Both the position numbers and the translations under genes were made by a program. Below are positions 1 to 8,845 of a DNA stretch of 64,000 nucleotides, piece by piece; position 1 is the stretch's first letter, and each line of letters starts with the position of its first letter. This DNA comes from Flavobacteriales bacterium UBA852. Its GTDB lineage: Bacteria; Bacteroidota; Bacteroidia; Flavobacteriales_E; Vicingaceae. Where the stretch lies: NCBI GenBank assembly GCA_002295925.1, contig DBGO01000013.1, positions 300,591 through 364,590 of the forward strand, given 5' to 3'. The notes under the pieces are model-generated. The model was not told the origin of the DNA. It worked only from the letters and a program-made list of their open reading frames with translations, and did no database searches.

Positions 1-1
1 A

Positions 2-850
2 GGAATTACCTCGGCATATTCCAATTTGCAAAGAGGAGCAGCCAGTGCCGACAGAATTTCAGAAATACTTCAAGCAAAAAATACTATTACAGAGGTTGAA
101 AATCCTAAAACGGTAAAAGAATTTACAGATAAAATAGAATACCGAAATGTATATTTTGCCTACGAAAATGAATTTGTTTTAAAAGACATTTCTTTTACCT
201 TACAGAAAGGACAAACAATAGCATTGGTTGGAGAATCAGGAGGAGGGAAATCTACCATTGCCGATTTGTTGCCCAGGTTTTATGATGTTACAAAAGGAGT
301 TATAACGCTTGATGGTATTGATATTAGGCAGTTGTCTATAAAAAACCTTCGTAGTTTTATGGGGATTGTTACACAAGAATCCATTTTGTTTAATGATACT
401 ATATTCAATAATATAGCTTTTGGCAATGAGAAAGTAACCGAAGAAGAAGTAATAAATGCGGCAAAAATTGCCAATGCACACGAGTTTATTATGCAATTGC
501 CCAACGGTTATCAAACCAATATTGGCGACCGCGGAAATAAACTCAGTGGTGGTCAGCGCCAGCGAATAAGCATTGCACGAGCAATATTAAAAAATCCGCC
601 AATATTAATTTTAGATGAAGCAACATCGGCACTGGATACCGAATCGGAAAAATTAGTGCAAGAAGCCCTAAATAAATTGATGAAAAATCGAACTTCACTA
701 GTGATAGCTCACCGTTTGTCAACTATTCAACATGCAGATGAAATTTTGGTATTGCAAAAAGGCGAAATTGTTGAACGGGGTTCGCATCAAGAACTTTTGG
801 CACAAAAAGGAGTGTATAAAAAACTGCACGACCTGCAATCTTTCGCTTAG
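2..850 (+). CDS. ABC exporter, ATPase half (MsbA-like), 5'-truncated by window edge
   Basis: This is the C-terminal part of a fused membrane-ATPase ABC exporter of the MsbA/lipid-flippase type. The reading frame is open to the first base of the window and already shows the conserved segment that leads out of the last membrane helix, so the gene begins upstream. The ATPase domain is complete: Walker A (GESGGGKS, about 231-254), Q-loop, LSGGQ signature (about 542-556), Walker B (ILILDEATSALD, about 600-635) and the H-loop histidine in IAHRLST. In this family ATP hydrolysis drives export of a lipid or other hydrophobic substrate across the inner membrane; the substrate cannot be told from this half. 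A short hairpin (TTTCGC-TTA-GCGAAA, 841-855) spans the stop codon but has no T-run. Confidence 0.9.
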   Translation, partial: GITSAYSNLQRGAASADRISEILQAKNTITEVENPKTVKEFTDKIEYRNVYFAYENEFVLKDISFTLQKGQTIALVGESGGGKSTIADLLPRFYDVTKGVITLDGIDIRQLSIKNLRSFMGIVTQESILFNDTIFNNIAFGNEKVTEEEVINAAKIANAHEFIMQLPNGYQTNIGDRGNKLSGGQRQRISIARAILKNPPILILDEATSALDTESEKLVQEALNKLMKNRTSLVIAHRLSTIQHADEILVLQKGEIVERGSHQELLAQKGVYKKLHDLQSFA

Positions 851-973
851 CGAAATTCACATTTTGGTTAACAGTAATTCACAAGTTGTTAATAAAATTA
901 TATTTCACAGTCGTTGTAAATGTCTGTCAAAAAAATTATTTTTAAGTTTTGGATAATGAAAAATCGTCTAATT

Positions 974-1852
974 ATGAAAAAAATAATACTTTCTTTATTG
1001 ATTTTCGCTTCATTTACAGGATTTGCGCAGCAAAACCTTGATTTAGAAGCTTGGACTGTAAAACCAAGCGGTTCGGACAGTGCCGATTATTGGCTAAACG
1101 CTACAGATGCCGTGGCTTATGGAGCACCACAAAATTTATTTCAAGAAACAACTTCGGTAGCTCAAGGAACTTCAGCCGCGCATTTAACAACAGTATATTG
1201 GGCAATGGGTTCGATACTGGGCTTAGATACACTTCCCGGCTCTATTGTGCAACAAGTCGCCTATACACAAACACCTGCATCCATTTCGTTTGCCTATAAA
1301 TCAAATCCAATGTCGGGTGATTACAATGTTGTGGCGGCACAATTATCCCATTGGGACAATGTAAACAACACGCAAGTAATAGATGCAGAAGCCGTTTTCA
1401 CAACCAATACGGTGAATAATACGTGGACGCCTCAAGTTGTGAATTTTACTTATTATACAACCGATACGCCTGATACACTAACCCTTGTGGCAACATCAAG
1501 TGCCAATATTCTTTTTGGAGACGGCTCTTTTGGTTATGCAAAAATAGGAAGTGAGTTATGGGTAGACGATATTGCCATTAATTTTACAACGGGTGTAAAC
1601 AATATACTTTCGTTGGATGAACTGAAAATTTACCCCAATCCGGTAACATCTTCTTTAAATATTTATAATCCTACCGAAAATCCTTTGAAAATCCAAGTAT
1701 ATGATATTACGGGAAAACTATTGATGACAGAAAAACTTTCGCAAGGAAAAAATACAATTCAAGCAGATGATTTTCCAAAGGGCATATACATTTACAAAAT
1801 TTTGAATTTTTCCAACAATACAATAAAAACAGGAAAAATAACCAAGCAATAA
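974..1852 (+). CDS. Secreted protein with T9SS type A sorting domain
   Basis: An exported protein of unknown function. The third in-frame ATG is chosen because it gives a clean signal peptide (MKKIILSLLIFASFTGFAQ). The central part, rich in Thr, Ser and aromatic residues and beginning with a LEAW segment, looks like a beta-sandwich and loosely resembles PCMD-type putative carbohydrate-binding modules; that resemblance is from memory and weak. The last 75 or so residues are a typical type A sorting domain (LKIYPNPV, a YDITGKL core, FPKGIYIYKI, terminal KITKQ), so the protein should cross the outer membrane by T9SS and be released or surface-anchored. It is followed by a strong terminator and is probably transcribed alone. 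Confidence 0.85.
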   Translation: MKKIILSLLIFASFTGFAQQNLDLEAWTVKPSGSDSADYWLNATDAVAYGAPQNLFQETTSVAQGTSAAHLTTVYWAMGSILGLDTLPGSIVQQVAYTQTPASISFAYKSNPMSGDYNVVAAQLSHWDNVNNTQVIDAEAVFTTNTVNNTWTPQVVNFTYYTTDTPDTLTLVATSSANILFGDGSFGYAKIGSELWVDDIAINFTTGVNNILSLDELKIYPNPVTSSLNIYNPTENPLKIQVYDITGKLLMTEKLSQGKNTIQADDFPKGIYIYKILNFSNNTIKTGKITKQ

Positions 1853-1869
1853 ATTCACTTAAAATCATT

Positions 1870-1907
1870 AAACCGTTGCAATACCTTATATTTGTAACGG
1901 TTTTTTT
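1870..1907 (+). terminator. Rho-independent terminator after the T9SS protein gene
   Basis: Arms at 1870-1881 and 1892-1903 form a 12-bp stem with one G-U pair and a 10-nt loop, followed by seven T. It lies 18 bases after the stop codon. Confidence 0.85.
1887..1894 (+). promoter_or_regulatory. Possible -7 element inside the preceding terminator
   Basis: TATATTTG is a perfect match to the Bacteroidota -7 consensus TAnnTTTG and lies 40 bases before the oxygenase start. It overlaps the loop and right arm of the terminator. No clear TTTG -33 element is seen at the right distance, so this is tentative. Confidence 0.3.
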
Positions 1908-1933
1908 ATGTTAAATCTTAAAATTATTTGAAT

Positions 1934-2893
1934 ATGAACATTCCAAAAGGTATCCCAACAGTTGATTTGTCCGATTTTTTATCGGGAGATGAAGCGCGTA
2001 AACAAAAATTTGTAAACGAATTGGGAAAAGCATACGAAGAAATAGGCTTTGTAGCAGTCAGAAATCACGGCATTGATGATGCGATGGTAGATAAATTGTA
2101 TCAAAAAATGGAAGAATTTTTTGCCCTTCCGGAAGAAGTAAAAAAGAAATATGAGATAGAAGGACTTGGCGGGCAACGCGGATACACTTCTTTTGGAAAA
2201 GAGCATGCAAAGCACCGAAAAGCAGGTGATTTAAAAGAATTTTGGCATTTTGGCCAATATGTAGAAGATGATGACCCGATAAAATCGGAATATCCCGATA
2301 ATGTTGAGGTTGAAGAAATTCCTGAATTTAACACTATTGGCAAAGAGGCATACCAAACATTCGAAAATACAGGGCGTCAGATGTTGAGAGCCATTGCTTT
2401 GTATTTGGGATTGGACGAAAATTATTTCGATGAGCATATTCACAACGGAAACAGTATTTTACGTCCGATACATTATCCGCCAATTGAAAATCCTGACCCC
2501 GAAGCAGTTCGTGCCGGAGAACACGAAGACATTAACTTAATCACTTTGTTGGTAGGTGCAAGTGCCGACGGTTTGGAAGTACTTACAAAACAAAATGAAT
2601 GGGTGCCTGTAACTGAAATAGAAGGACACATTGTAGTGAATGTTGGTGATATGTTGCAACGATTAACAAATAATAAATTACGTTCAACTACGCACCGCGT
2701 AGTCAATCCGGCTGACCCGGAGCTAATGAAAAAACCACGCTATTCCGTTCCGTTTTTCTTACATCCACGCTCGGATATGCCTTTAAATTGTTTACCCGAG
2801 TGTATTGATGAAAATAATCCAAAACAATATGAAGACATTACAGCCGGAGAATATTTGAACGAAAGATTGAGAGAAATAGGATTAGTAAAGTAA
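1934..2893 (+). CDS. 2-oxoglutarate/Fe(II)-dependent oxygenase, isopenicillin N synthase family
   Basis: A soluble non-haem iron dioxygenase of about 319 residues. The N-terminal DIOX_N region (PTVDLSDF, GFVAVRNHGI) is followed by the double-stranded beta-helix with the iron triad H197-x-D199 (GEHEDIN) and H254 (TTHRVV), and R269 in RYSVPFF to bind the 2-oxoglutarate carboxylate. All key residues are present, so it should be active. The substrate is unknown; relatives include penicillin, flavonoid and gibberellin enzymes, and bacterial members with this short form are mostly uncharacterised. ATG is preferred over the TTG two codons upstream. It is flanked by terminators on both sides and so appears monocistronic. 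Confidence 0.88.
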   Translation: MNIPKGIPTVDLSDFLSGDEARKQKFVNELGKAYEEIGFVAVRNHGIDDAMVDKLYQKMEEFFALPEEVKKKYEIEGLGGQRGYTSFGKEHAKHRKAGDLKEFWHFGQYVEDDDPIKSEYPDNVEVEEIPEFNTIGKEAYQTFENTGRQMLRAIALYLGLDENYFDEHIHNGNSILRPIHYPPIENPDPEAVRAGEHEDINLITLLVGASADGLEVLTKQNEWVPVTEIEGHIVVNVGDMLQRLTNNKLRSTTHRVVNPADPELMKKPRYSVPFFLHPRSDMPLNCLPECIDENNPKQYEDITAGEYLNERLREIGLVK

Positions 2894-2920
2894 TTAATCC
2901 CTTTATATTGCGTTAATTAA

Positions 2921-2951
2921 AGAGTCAAGTCAACAGCTTGGCTCTTTTTTT
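2921..2951 (+). terminator. Rho-independent terminator after the oxygenase gene
   Basis: A 9-bp stem (2921-2929 with 2937-2945, one G-U pair) with a 7-nt loop is followed by a T-run to 2951. Confidence 0.85.
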
Positions 2952-3017
2952 AGCTTTTTTGTGTAACATTTTTATTTTTTCACGTTATATTGGCATCGAA
3001 TAATTAAAGCACACATT

Positions 3018-4316
3018 ATGACAAAGTGGTTAAATTCAAAAACGCGGCAACTTAAAGCATCCATGTTTCTGTTGGTAAATATTTTCAGTGTTTTTATAGC
3101 AATAGCAAACACAGACAGCACTGCCTCGGTATTGAAAAACGCTCCAAAAGTGTTTGTCGATTGCAATTATTATTGCGATTTGAGTTATATCAAGCAAAAT
3201 ATTACTTGGGTAAACTATGTAAGAGACCGTAAATTAGCCGATGTGCAAATTATAATGCGTGTCCAAGAAACGGCTTCCGGTGGTAATGAATATCAAATTC
3301 AATTTTTAGGGTTTAATGATTTTAACGGACTGAACTTTACTCTAAACTATATTACCGACCCTACACAAACTGATGCAGAAATTCGTGCCGGATATCTGAA
3401 AATAATTCAAACCGGACTTTTACCTTTTTTATATAAGTCAAAAGATGTGTTAAGCCTTATAAACATAGATTATTCCGACCCAAATGCTAAGGAAAGCGGA
3501 GAACAAGAAGTAGTAACAGATAAATGGCGAAATTGGGTGGTTGACCTCTCAGCCGGCGGCTGGACAAACGGGCAGTCTTCAACCTCAATGTTTTCCGGCT
3601 GGGGAGGTGTTGATGTTAGAAAAATAGTAAATAAATGGAAATACATTTTTTCATTGGATTTTAATTATAATGAAAATAAATTTAAATTCGGTGAAACAAC
3701 CGTTTTGTCCATACGTCGCTCAAAAAGTGGGTTGGCAAAGGTTGTTTATGCCCTGTCGCCCAAATGGTCTGCAGGTTTAATGATTGATGCTCAAAATTCT
3801 ACTTATAATAATTATATTGTTAATCTTTCTGCATATCCGGCAATAGAGTATAATATTTTTCCATATACTGAATCTTCGAAACACATTGTGCGCATATATT
3901 ATGGCGTTTCTCCTATTTATAATCAATATGAAGACACAACCATTTTTAACCAAACAGAAGAGTTTTTAGCACAGCAAAAACTGGGTATGTCGGCAAGATT
4001 GGTTAAAAAGTGGGGCAGTTTAAACTCCTCGGTAATTGCATCAAATTATTTACACAATTTCGATTTAAACAGATTGTCGGTTTATACTTCGCTCAGATGG
4101 CGAATATTTAAAGGATTGTCTTTTAACCTTTCTGGAGAAATATCCTTTATTCGCGACCAAATTAATTTGCCTAAACAAGGAGCAAGCTACGAAGAAGTTT
4201 TATTAAGCCAAAAAGTGTTGGCAACCAATTATTCTTATTGGGCAAATGCAGGTATTAGTTATACTTTTGGTTCAATCTACAACAGTATTGTAAACCCTCG
4301 TTTCGGACTCGATTAA
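3018..4316 (+). CDS. Conserved Bacteroidota outer-membrane beta-barrel protein
   Basis: Function unknown. The N-terminus has a signal-peptide-like hydrophobic stretch (residues about 15-32). It is followed by a conserved soluble segment (FVDCNYYCDLSYI, then VNYVRDRKLADVQIIM) that I recall from many Bacteroidota hypothetical proteins. From about residue 170 to the end the sequence alternates polar and aromatic residues in many short amphipathic strands (WVVDLSAGGW, YIFSLDFNYN, LSFNLSGEIS, YWANAGISYTF), as in an outer-membrane barrel. There is no T9SS sorting domain. A DUF481-like relationship is possible but not established. It stands alone between a terminator and the dsbD-like gene. Confidence 0.65.
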   Translation: MTKWLNSKTRQLKASMFLLVNIFSVFIAIANTDSTASVLKNAPKVFVDCNYYCDLSYIKQNITWVNYVRDRKLADVQIIMRVQETASGGNEYQIQFLGFNDFNGLNFTLNYITDPTQTDAEIRAGYLKIIQTGLLPFLYKSKDVLSLINIDYSDPNAKESGEQEVVTDKWRNWVVDLSAGGWTNGQSSTSMFSGWGGVDVRKIVNKWKYIFSLDFNYNENKFKFGETTVLSIRRSKSGLAKVVYALSPKWSAGLMIDAQNSTYNNYIVNLSAYPAIEYNIFPYTESSKHIVRIYYGVSPIYNQYEDTTIFNQTEEFLAQQKLGMSARLVKKWGSLNSSVIASNYLHNFDLNRLSVYTSLRWRIFKGLSFNLSGEISFIRDQINLPKQGASYEEVLLSQKVLATNYSYWANAGISYTFGSIYNSIVNPRFGLD

Positions 4317-4412
4317 AATTAGCAGATAGCAATGCAATAGTTTGTTATAAAAAATACATTCCAATTATTCGATTTTATTTAGTTTTGAATAATAAAATCA
4401 ATCTTTGGCATT

Positions 4413-6935
4413 ATGATAATGAAACGATTCCTTTCTATATTCAGTCTCTTGGCAATACTGTTTTATGCAAATGCACAAATTTACGACCCCGTAAAATGGG
4501 ATTATACAGCTAAAAGAATTTCTGATACAGAAGCCGAGTTAATCATTCAGGCAACCATTGAAGAGGGTTGGCATTTATACAGTCAAAATTTAAGTTCGGA
4601 TGAAGGTCCGGTAGCTACCGATTTTCAATTCGTGAAAAATGAAAATTACGAACTGATGGGGAAAACCACAGAAGGTAAGCCACACGTTGAATTTGACCCC
4701 AACTTTCAAATGGATTTGGCCTTTTTTGCCAAAAAAGCAGTGTTTAAACAAAAAATAAAATGTAAAAATCCCGGTGCGTTTGATGTAAAGGGTTCGGTTT
4801 ATTATATGGTTTGCGATAACAAAATGTGCTTACCACCCGAAGAAATTTTGTTTACCGTAAAAGTACCGGCTTATTCAGGCGCTGCACAGCGAGCCATTCA
4901 GCAAGAAGGTGCGCCGGATGTTTCTGTTTCCAATACTAATAGTGAACAAGAAAGTATTGATATGGAACAAGCCGGTCAGCCGAAAAGTGATATTACCATT
5001 GCGGGAAGTGCTAATAATGGAATTTTAGAACCCGTAAAATGGGAAACAAAAGTAAAAGCACTGGGGAATAATGAGTTTAAACTGATTGCTACAGCCAAAA
5101 TAAACGAAGGTTGGCACGTTTACAGTATGAATTTGCCTCGCGACGACGGACCTGTTGCAACAGAGTTTAAACTATTGGAAACAAAAGGAATTCAACTATT
5201 AGGAGAGGTAAAAGAAGAAGGCGAAATGGAATCGGCTTTCGACCCCAATTTTCAAATGGATTTGAATTATTATTCACAAGCCGTTCAATATATTCAAAAA
5301 ATAAAAATAGAAGATAATTCACTCAAAAACATCAAAGCACAAGTGTATTATATGACGTGCGACGATGCTCGGTGTTTGCCGTCCACTACCGAAGAATTGA
5401 CATTTGAATTACCACCTATTGTAGCATCTGCAGGTATTGAAAATAAAAGTAAAAGCGAGGAGCAACAATCTTCGTGGGAAATATTTATTTTCGCATTTTT
5501 GGCCGGAATAGCTGCGTTGGTTACACCTTGTGTTTTCCCAATGATTCCGCTGACGGTTAGTTTCTTTACCAAGCAAAATAAAAATAAAGCCAAAGGACGA
5601 ATAAACGCCATTACTTATACCTTGTTTATTATTGGTGTATATGTGTTGTTGAGTTTGCCGTTTCATATTTTTGACAGTCTCGACCCCGGCATCTTAAACA
5701 ATATTTCTACCAATGTGTATTTAAATGTATTTTTCTTCATCATATTTGTCATTTTTGCCATGAGCTTTTTGGGAGCGTTTGAAATTACCCTGCCCAATTC
5801 ATGGATAAATAAAGCCGATTCGGCATCTAACAAAGGCGGAATGATAGGCATTTTCTTTATGGCTCTTACATTGGTATTGGTGTCATTTAGCTGCACGGGT
5901 CCGGTTTTGGGAGCTTTGTTGGGTGGAACTTTATCTACCGGAGGAGGTGCAAAGGCTCTTACCATAGGCATGGCAGGATTTGGCTTTGGTTTGGGACTAC
6001 CCTTTGGTTTGTTTGCTTTATTCCCTTCTTGGTTGAATGCTTTGCCAAAATCAGGCGGATGGCTAAACAGAGTAAAAGTGGTGTTGGGATTTTTAGAATT
6101 AGCCATGGCATTTAAATTTTTATCCAATGCCGATTTGGTTTTGCAAGCCGGATTGTTAAAGCGTGAAATATTCCTTGCTATTTGGATAGCTATTTTCTTG
6201 TTGATGTCACTTTACTTGTTGGGTGTTTTCCGTATGGCGCACGACTCGATAACCGAGAGTCTTACCATTACACGATTGATGTTTGCAACAGTATCTTTAA
6301 TTTTTACCATTTACCTGTTGCCCGGCTTGTGGGGTGCACCGCTAAAACTCATCAGCGGATTTCCGCCGCCCATGTTTTACAGTGAATTTCCCAATGGCTC
6401 ATTCCAAACAAGTCAAGTGGTCAATCATGTTAAAAGTGCAGTAGGAGAAGAGGATATTCCCGAAGGTGTTGAGCCTGAACATTGCCCTCATAATTTACCT
6501 TGTTTTCACGATTATGATAAAGCATTGGCTTATGCCAAAAAGGTGAAAAAACCGTTAATGATTGATTTTACCGGTTGGGCTTGTGTGAATTGTCGACGTA
6601 TGGAAGAGCAAGTATGGGCAGACCCTCGTGTTTTACAACGCTTGCGCGATGATGTTGTATTGGTGTCGTTATATGTAGATGAAAAATTGGAATTACCTGA
6701 ATCGGAGCAAATAGAAGTGCAGTTGGGCTCTAAAGTCAAAAAACTCAAAACCGTAGGAGATAAGTGGGCTTATTTTCAAGTATCGCGTTACAAAACCAAC
6801 TCGCAACCGTATTATGTAATTGTAGATAACGAAGAAAATATGTTGGCTGAACCTACCGGCTACGACCCTGATATTGAGAAATTTATTCGTTGGCTTGATG
6901 AAGCAAAAAATAAATTTGAATCAGGTCAAAAATAA
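4413..6935 (+). CDS. dsbD: DsbD-family thiol:disulfide interchange protein with duplicated N-terminal domain
   Basis: An inner-membrane protein that passes electrons from cytoplasmic thioredoxin to periplasmic thiol proteins. After a signal peptide there are two copies of the periplasmic alpha (nDsbD) module, each starting with a (L)xPVKW...EGWH(L/V)YS block and ending with its own Cys pair: C134/C139 (CDNKMC) and C316/C321 (CDDARC). The membrane CcdA-like domain (about 350-620) carries C373 (TPCVFP) and C494 (SFSCTGP). The C-terminal thioredoxin-like domain holds C724-V-N-C727 followed by a DUF255-like RRMEEQVW. E. coli DsbD has only one alpha module; the second copy here is unusual. Several secreted CxxC proteins around 37-41 kb are plausible clients. 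The start could equally be the ATG two codons later. Confidence 0.92.
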   Translation: MIMKRFLSIFSLLAILFYANAQIYDPVKWDYTAKRISDTEAELIIQATIEEGWHLYSQNLSSDEGPVATDFQFVKNENYELMGKTTEGKPHVEFDPNFQMDLAFFAKKAVFKQKIKCKNPGAFDVKGSVYYMVCDNKMCLPPEEILFTVKVPAYSGAAQRAIQQEGAPDVSVSNTNSEQESIDMEQAGQPKSDITIAGSANNGILEPVKWETKVKALGNNEFKLIATAKINEGWHVYSMNLPRDDGPVATEFKLLETKGIQLLGEVKEEGEMESAFDPNFQMDLNYYSQAVQYIQKIKIEDNSLKNIKAQVYYMTCDDARCLPSTTEELTFELPPIVASAGIENKSKSEEQQSSWEIFIFAFLAGIAALVTPCVFPMIPLTVSFFTKQNKNKAKGRINAITYTLFIIGVYVLLSLPFHIFDSLDPGILNNISTNVYLNVFFFIIFVIFAMSFLGAFEITLPNSWINKADSASNKGGMIGIFFMALTLVLVSFSCTGPVLGALLGGTLSTGGGAKALTIGMAGFGFGLGLPFGLFALFPSWLNALPKSGGWLNRVKVVLGFLELAMAFKFLSNADLVLQAGLLKREIFLAIWIAIFLLMSLYLLGVFRMAHDSITESLTITRLMFATVSLIFTIYLLPGLWGAPLKLISGFPPPMFYSEFPNGSFQTSQVVNHVKSAVGEEDIPEGVEPEHCPHNLPCFHDYDKALAYAKKVKKPLMIDFTGWACVNCRRMEEQVWADPRVLQRLRDDVVLVSLYVDEKLELPESEQIEVQLGSKVKKLKTVGDKWAYFQVSRYKTNSQPYYVIVDNEENMLAEPTGYDPDIEKFIRWLDEAKNKFESGQK

Positions 6936-6963
6936 GGTTCAAAAACGTTTTTCTGAGTAAAAG

Positions 6964-7021
6964 ATTCTAAACGAATAAACTATTTCGTGTAACTTTACAC
7001 ATTAACCGATTCGTTTAGAAT
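6964..7021. promoter_or_regulatory. Nested palindrome over the promoter and start codon of the kinase gene
   Basis: Two perfect 13-bp arms, ATTCTAAACGAAT (6964-6976) and ATTCGTTTAGAAT (7009-7021), flank a second palindrome, GTGTAA-CT-TTACAC (6987-7000). The centres are one base apart (6992.5 and 6993.5). The right outer arm includes the first two bases of the kinase ATG. The inner palindrome contains a near-consensus -7 element (TAACTTTA, 6990-6997). It could be an operator for a dimeric regulator or an RNA hairpin that hides the start codon; which one is not known. Confidence 0.6.
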
Positions 7022-8075
7022 GAAAAACATTACACCCAAACAACTGGCGGTTCGCATTGCCTTTGCTGTAGCGGCTTCAATTGCTGCTTTAGTAATGGTG
7101 TGGCAGTTTATACCGTTTCAAAACAGTGTATTGAAGATTATCTCGGTTTTCATTGTCAGTTTTGCGGCATCTTACTACTTTTTTCTTCTCGCCCTCGAAA
7201 AATTTATCTACCGGAAAATAAAACTCATTTATAAAACCATTCACAACCTGAAATTGCGAAAAAACGAAAAGACAAATCTTATTGATTTGGATAAAGATAT
7301 TTTAAACGAAGTTCGGCAAGATGTATTGGAGTGGGATAAGAAGAATAAAGAAGAGATTGAGCGATTAAAAGATATGGAAGATTATCGCCGGCAATTTGTC
7401 GGCAATGTGGCGCACGAACTTAAAACGCCAATTTTCAGCATTCAAGGTTATTTACTCACTTTGCTTGAAGGAGGGCTGGAAGACCCCGAAATAAACCGCA
7501 AATTTTTGGAAAAAGCCGAAAAAAGTGTCGAGCGAATGATACATCTTATTCAAGATTTGGATGAAATTACCCAAATAGAAGCCGGTAAAATCACAATGAA
7601 TATAAAACCCATAAATATTGTGGATTTAGCCAAAGATGCCGTCCAGCAATTGGAGCATTATGCCAAGAAAAAGAAAATTAAACTGATTATTGACGAGAAA
7701 GAAATAAACAAACCCATTTGGGTAGAAGGAGATTACGACAGGTTAATGCAAGTATTTATAAATTTAATTGACAATTCGCTTAACTACGGAAAAGAAGGAG
7801 GAACAACCAAAATAAAATTCTATGATATGGATGAAAATATTTTGGTAGAAATAAGCGATAACGGAATAGGTATTGAAAAAGAGCATTTACCTCATATCTT
7901 TGAAAGATTTTACCGCACAGATAAAAGCCGCGCACGAAAAAGCGGAGGAACCGGTTTGGGCTTGGCAATAGTAAAGCACATTATCGAAGCACATAATCAA
8001 ACCATAAATGTTCGCAGTTCGCCCGATGTAGGCACAACCTTTTCGTTTACACTCAAAAAAGCCAAAAAGCATTAA
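7020..8075 (+). CDS. Sensor histidine kinase, PhoR-like
   Basis: A membrane sensor kinase of 351 residues. Two membrane segments near the N-terminus (about 10-30 and 37-58) are followed by a short linker, a HisKA dimerisation domain with the phospho-acceptor H132 (VAHELKTPIFSIQG), and a full HATPase_c domain: N box (NLIDNSLNYG), G1 (DNGIGI), F box (HIFERFYR) and G2 (GGTGLGLAIV). The periplasmic loop is almost absent, so it probably senses within the membrane or through partners. No response regulator is nearby, which makes it an orphan in this window. The next gene, a glycosyltransferase, starts 2 bases after the stop, so the kinase is probably cotranscribed with envelope-glycan genes. A nested palindrome covers its start. 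Confidence 0.93.
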   Translation: MKNITPKQLAVRIAFAVAASIAALVMVWQFIPFQNSVLKIISVFIVSFAASYYFFLLALEKFIYRKIKLIYKTIHNLKLRKNEKTNLIDLDKDILNEVRQDVLEWDKKNKEEIERLKDMEDYRRQFVGNVAHELKTPIFSIQGYLLTLLEGGLEDPEINRKFLEKAEKSVERMIHLIQDLDEITQIEAGKITMNIKPINIVDLAKDAVQQLEHYAKKKKIKLIIDEKEINKPIWVEGDYDRLMQVFINLIDNSLNYGKEGGTTKIKFYDMDENILVEISDNGIGIEKEHLPHIFERFYRTDKSRARKSGGTGLGLAIVKHIIEAHNQTINVRSSPDVGTTFSFTLKKAKKH

Positions 8076-8077
8076 CT

Positions 8078-8845
8078 ATGTCCACAAAGTTATCGGCAGT
8101 TATTATTACTTTCAATGAAGAAAAAAACATTCAGCGCTGTATAGAGGCAGCATTGCCGGTAGCCGACGAAATTATTATTGTTGATTCATTCTCTACCGAT
8201 AACACCCCCGAAATAGTAAAAAAATATCCGCAAGTAAAATTTATTCAACACCAATGGCAAGGATACAGTAAAACAAAAAATTTTGCCAACAAACAAGCTT
8301 CAAACCCTTATATTTTATCGCTCGATGCGGATGAATTTATATCAGAAGAATTGAAAGAAAGTATTTTGAAAGAAAAAGAAAAAGGTTTGGAAGGCACGTA
8401 TTCATTCAACAGGTTGACCAATTATTGTGGAACATTTGTAAAACATTGCGGCTGGTATCCGGATGCAAAAATCAGGATATTCCCAAAAGAAAAAGCCCTA
8501 TGGGAAGGCGACTTTGTGCACGAAACCTTACGTATTACCGACGCTTCCTTAACCAACAAACATCTAAAAGGCGATTTGTTGCATTATTCTTATTATACAA
8601 TAGAAGAACATTTGCAAAGAATAGAGAAATACTCCGATTTACATGCGCAAAAACTTAAAAACGAAGGCAAACAACCTTCCGTAATAAAAGAAATAGCAAG
8701 TCCTGCGGCAAAATTTATAAAAACATATATTATGCAATTGGGTTTTTTAGATGGAAAAGCGGGTTGGCATATTTCCCGCCTTTCGGCAAAAGCTGTATAT
8801 TTAAAGTATCGAAAATTAAGAAAATTGTCGGGTAATGAAATTTAA
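8078..8845 (+). CDS. Glycosyltransferase family 2 (LPS core WaaE/KdtX-like)
   Basis: A cytoplasmic GT-A fold sugar transferase of 255 residues. It begins with the typical SAVIITFNEEKNIQRCI block and has EIIIVDSFSTDNT for nucleotide-sugar binding, YSKTKNFA, and the metal-binding acidic motif LDADEF. The total length and the RIFPKEKALWEGDFVHE segment match the WaaE/KdtX group, which adds glucose to lipopolysaccharide core heptose in enterobacteria. The acceptor here is unknown. It is packed between the kinase (2-base gap) and a family 9 glycosyltransferase (11-base overlap), which supports a lipid A/LPS core role. Confidence 0.88.
   Translation: MSTKLSAVIITFNEEKNIQRCIEAALPVADEIIIVDSFSTDNTPEIVKKYPQVKFIQHQWQGYSKTKNFANKQASNPYILSLDADEFISEELKESILKEKEKGLEGTYSFNRLTNYCGTFVKHCGWYPDAKIRIFPKEKALWEGDFVHETLRITDASLTNKHLKGDLLHYSYYTIEEHLQRIEKYSDLHAQKLKNEGKQPSVIKEIASPAAKFIKTYIMQLGFLDGKAGWHISRLSAKAVYLKYRKLRKLSGNEI

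Noticed and set aside
4371..4399. Inverted repeat GATTTTATT/AATAAAATC before the dsbD-like gene as a terminator or operator
   Set aside because: No T-run, AT-rich arms and a long loop; not strong enough to report as a feature.
5663..6127. 154-codon minus-strand frame within the dsbD-like gene
   Set aside because: It is antisense to the CcdA membrane domain. Its Pro/Lys/Asn bias is the mirror of hydrophobic codons; no start signal or homology.
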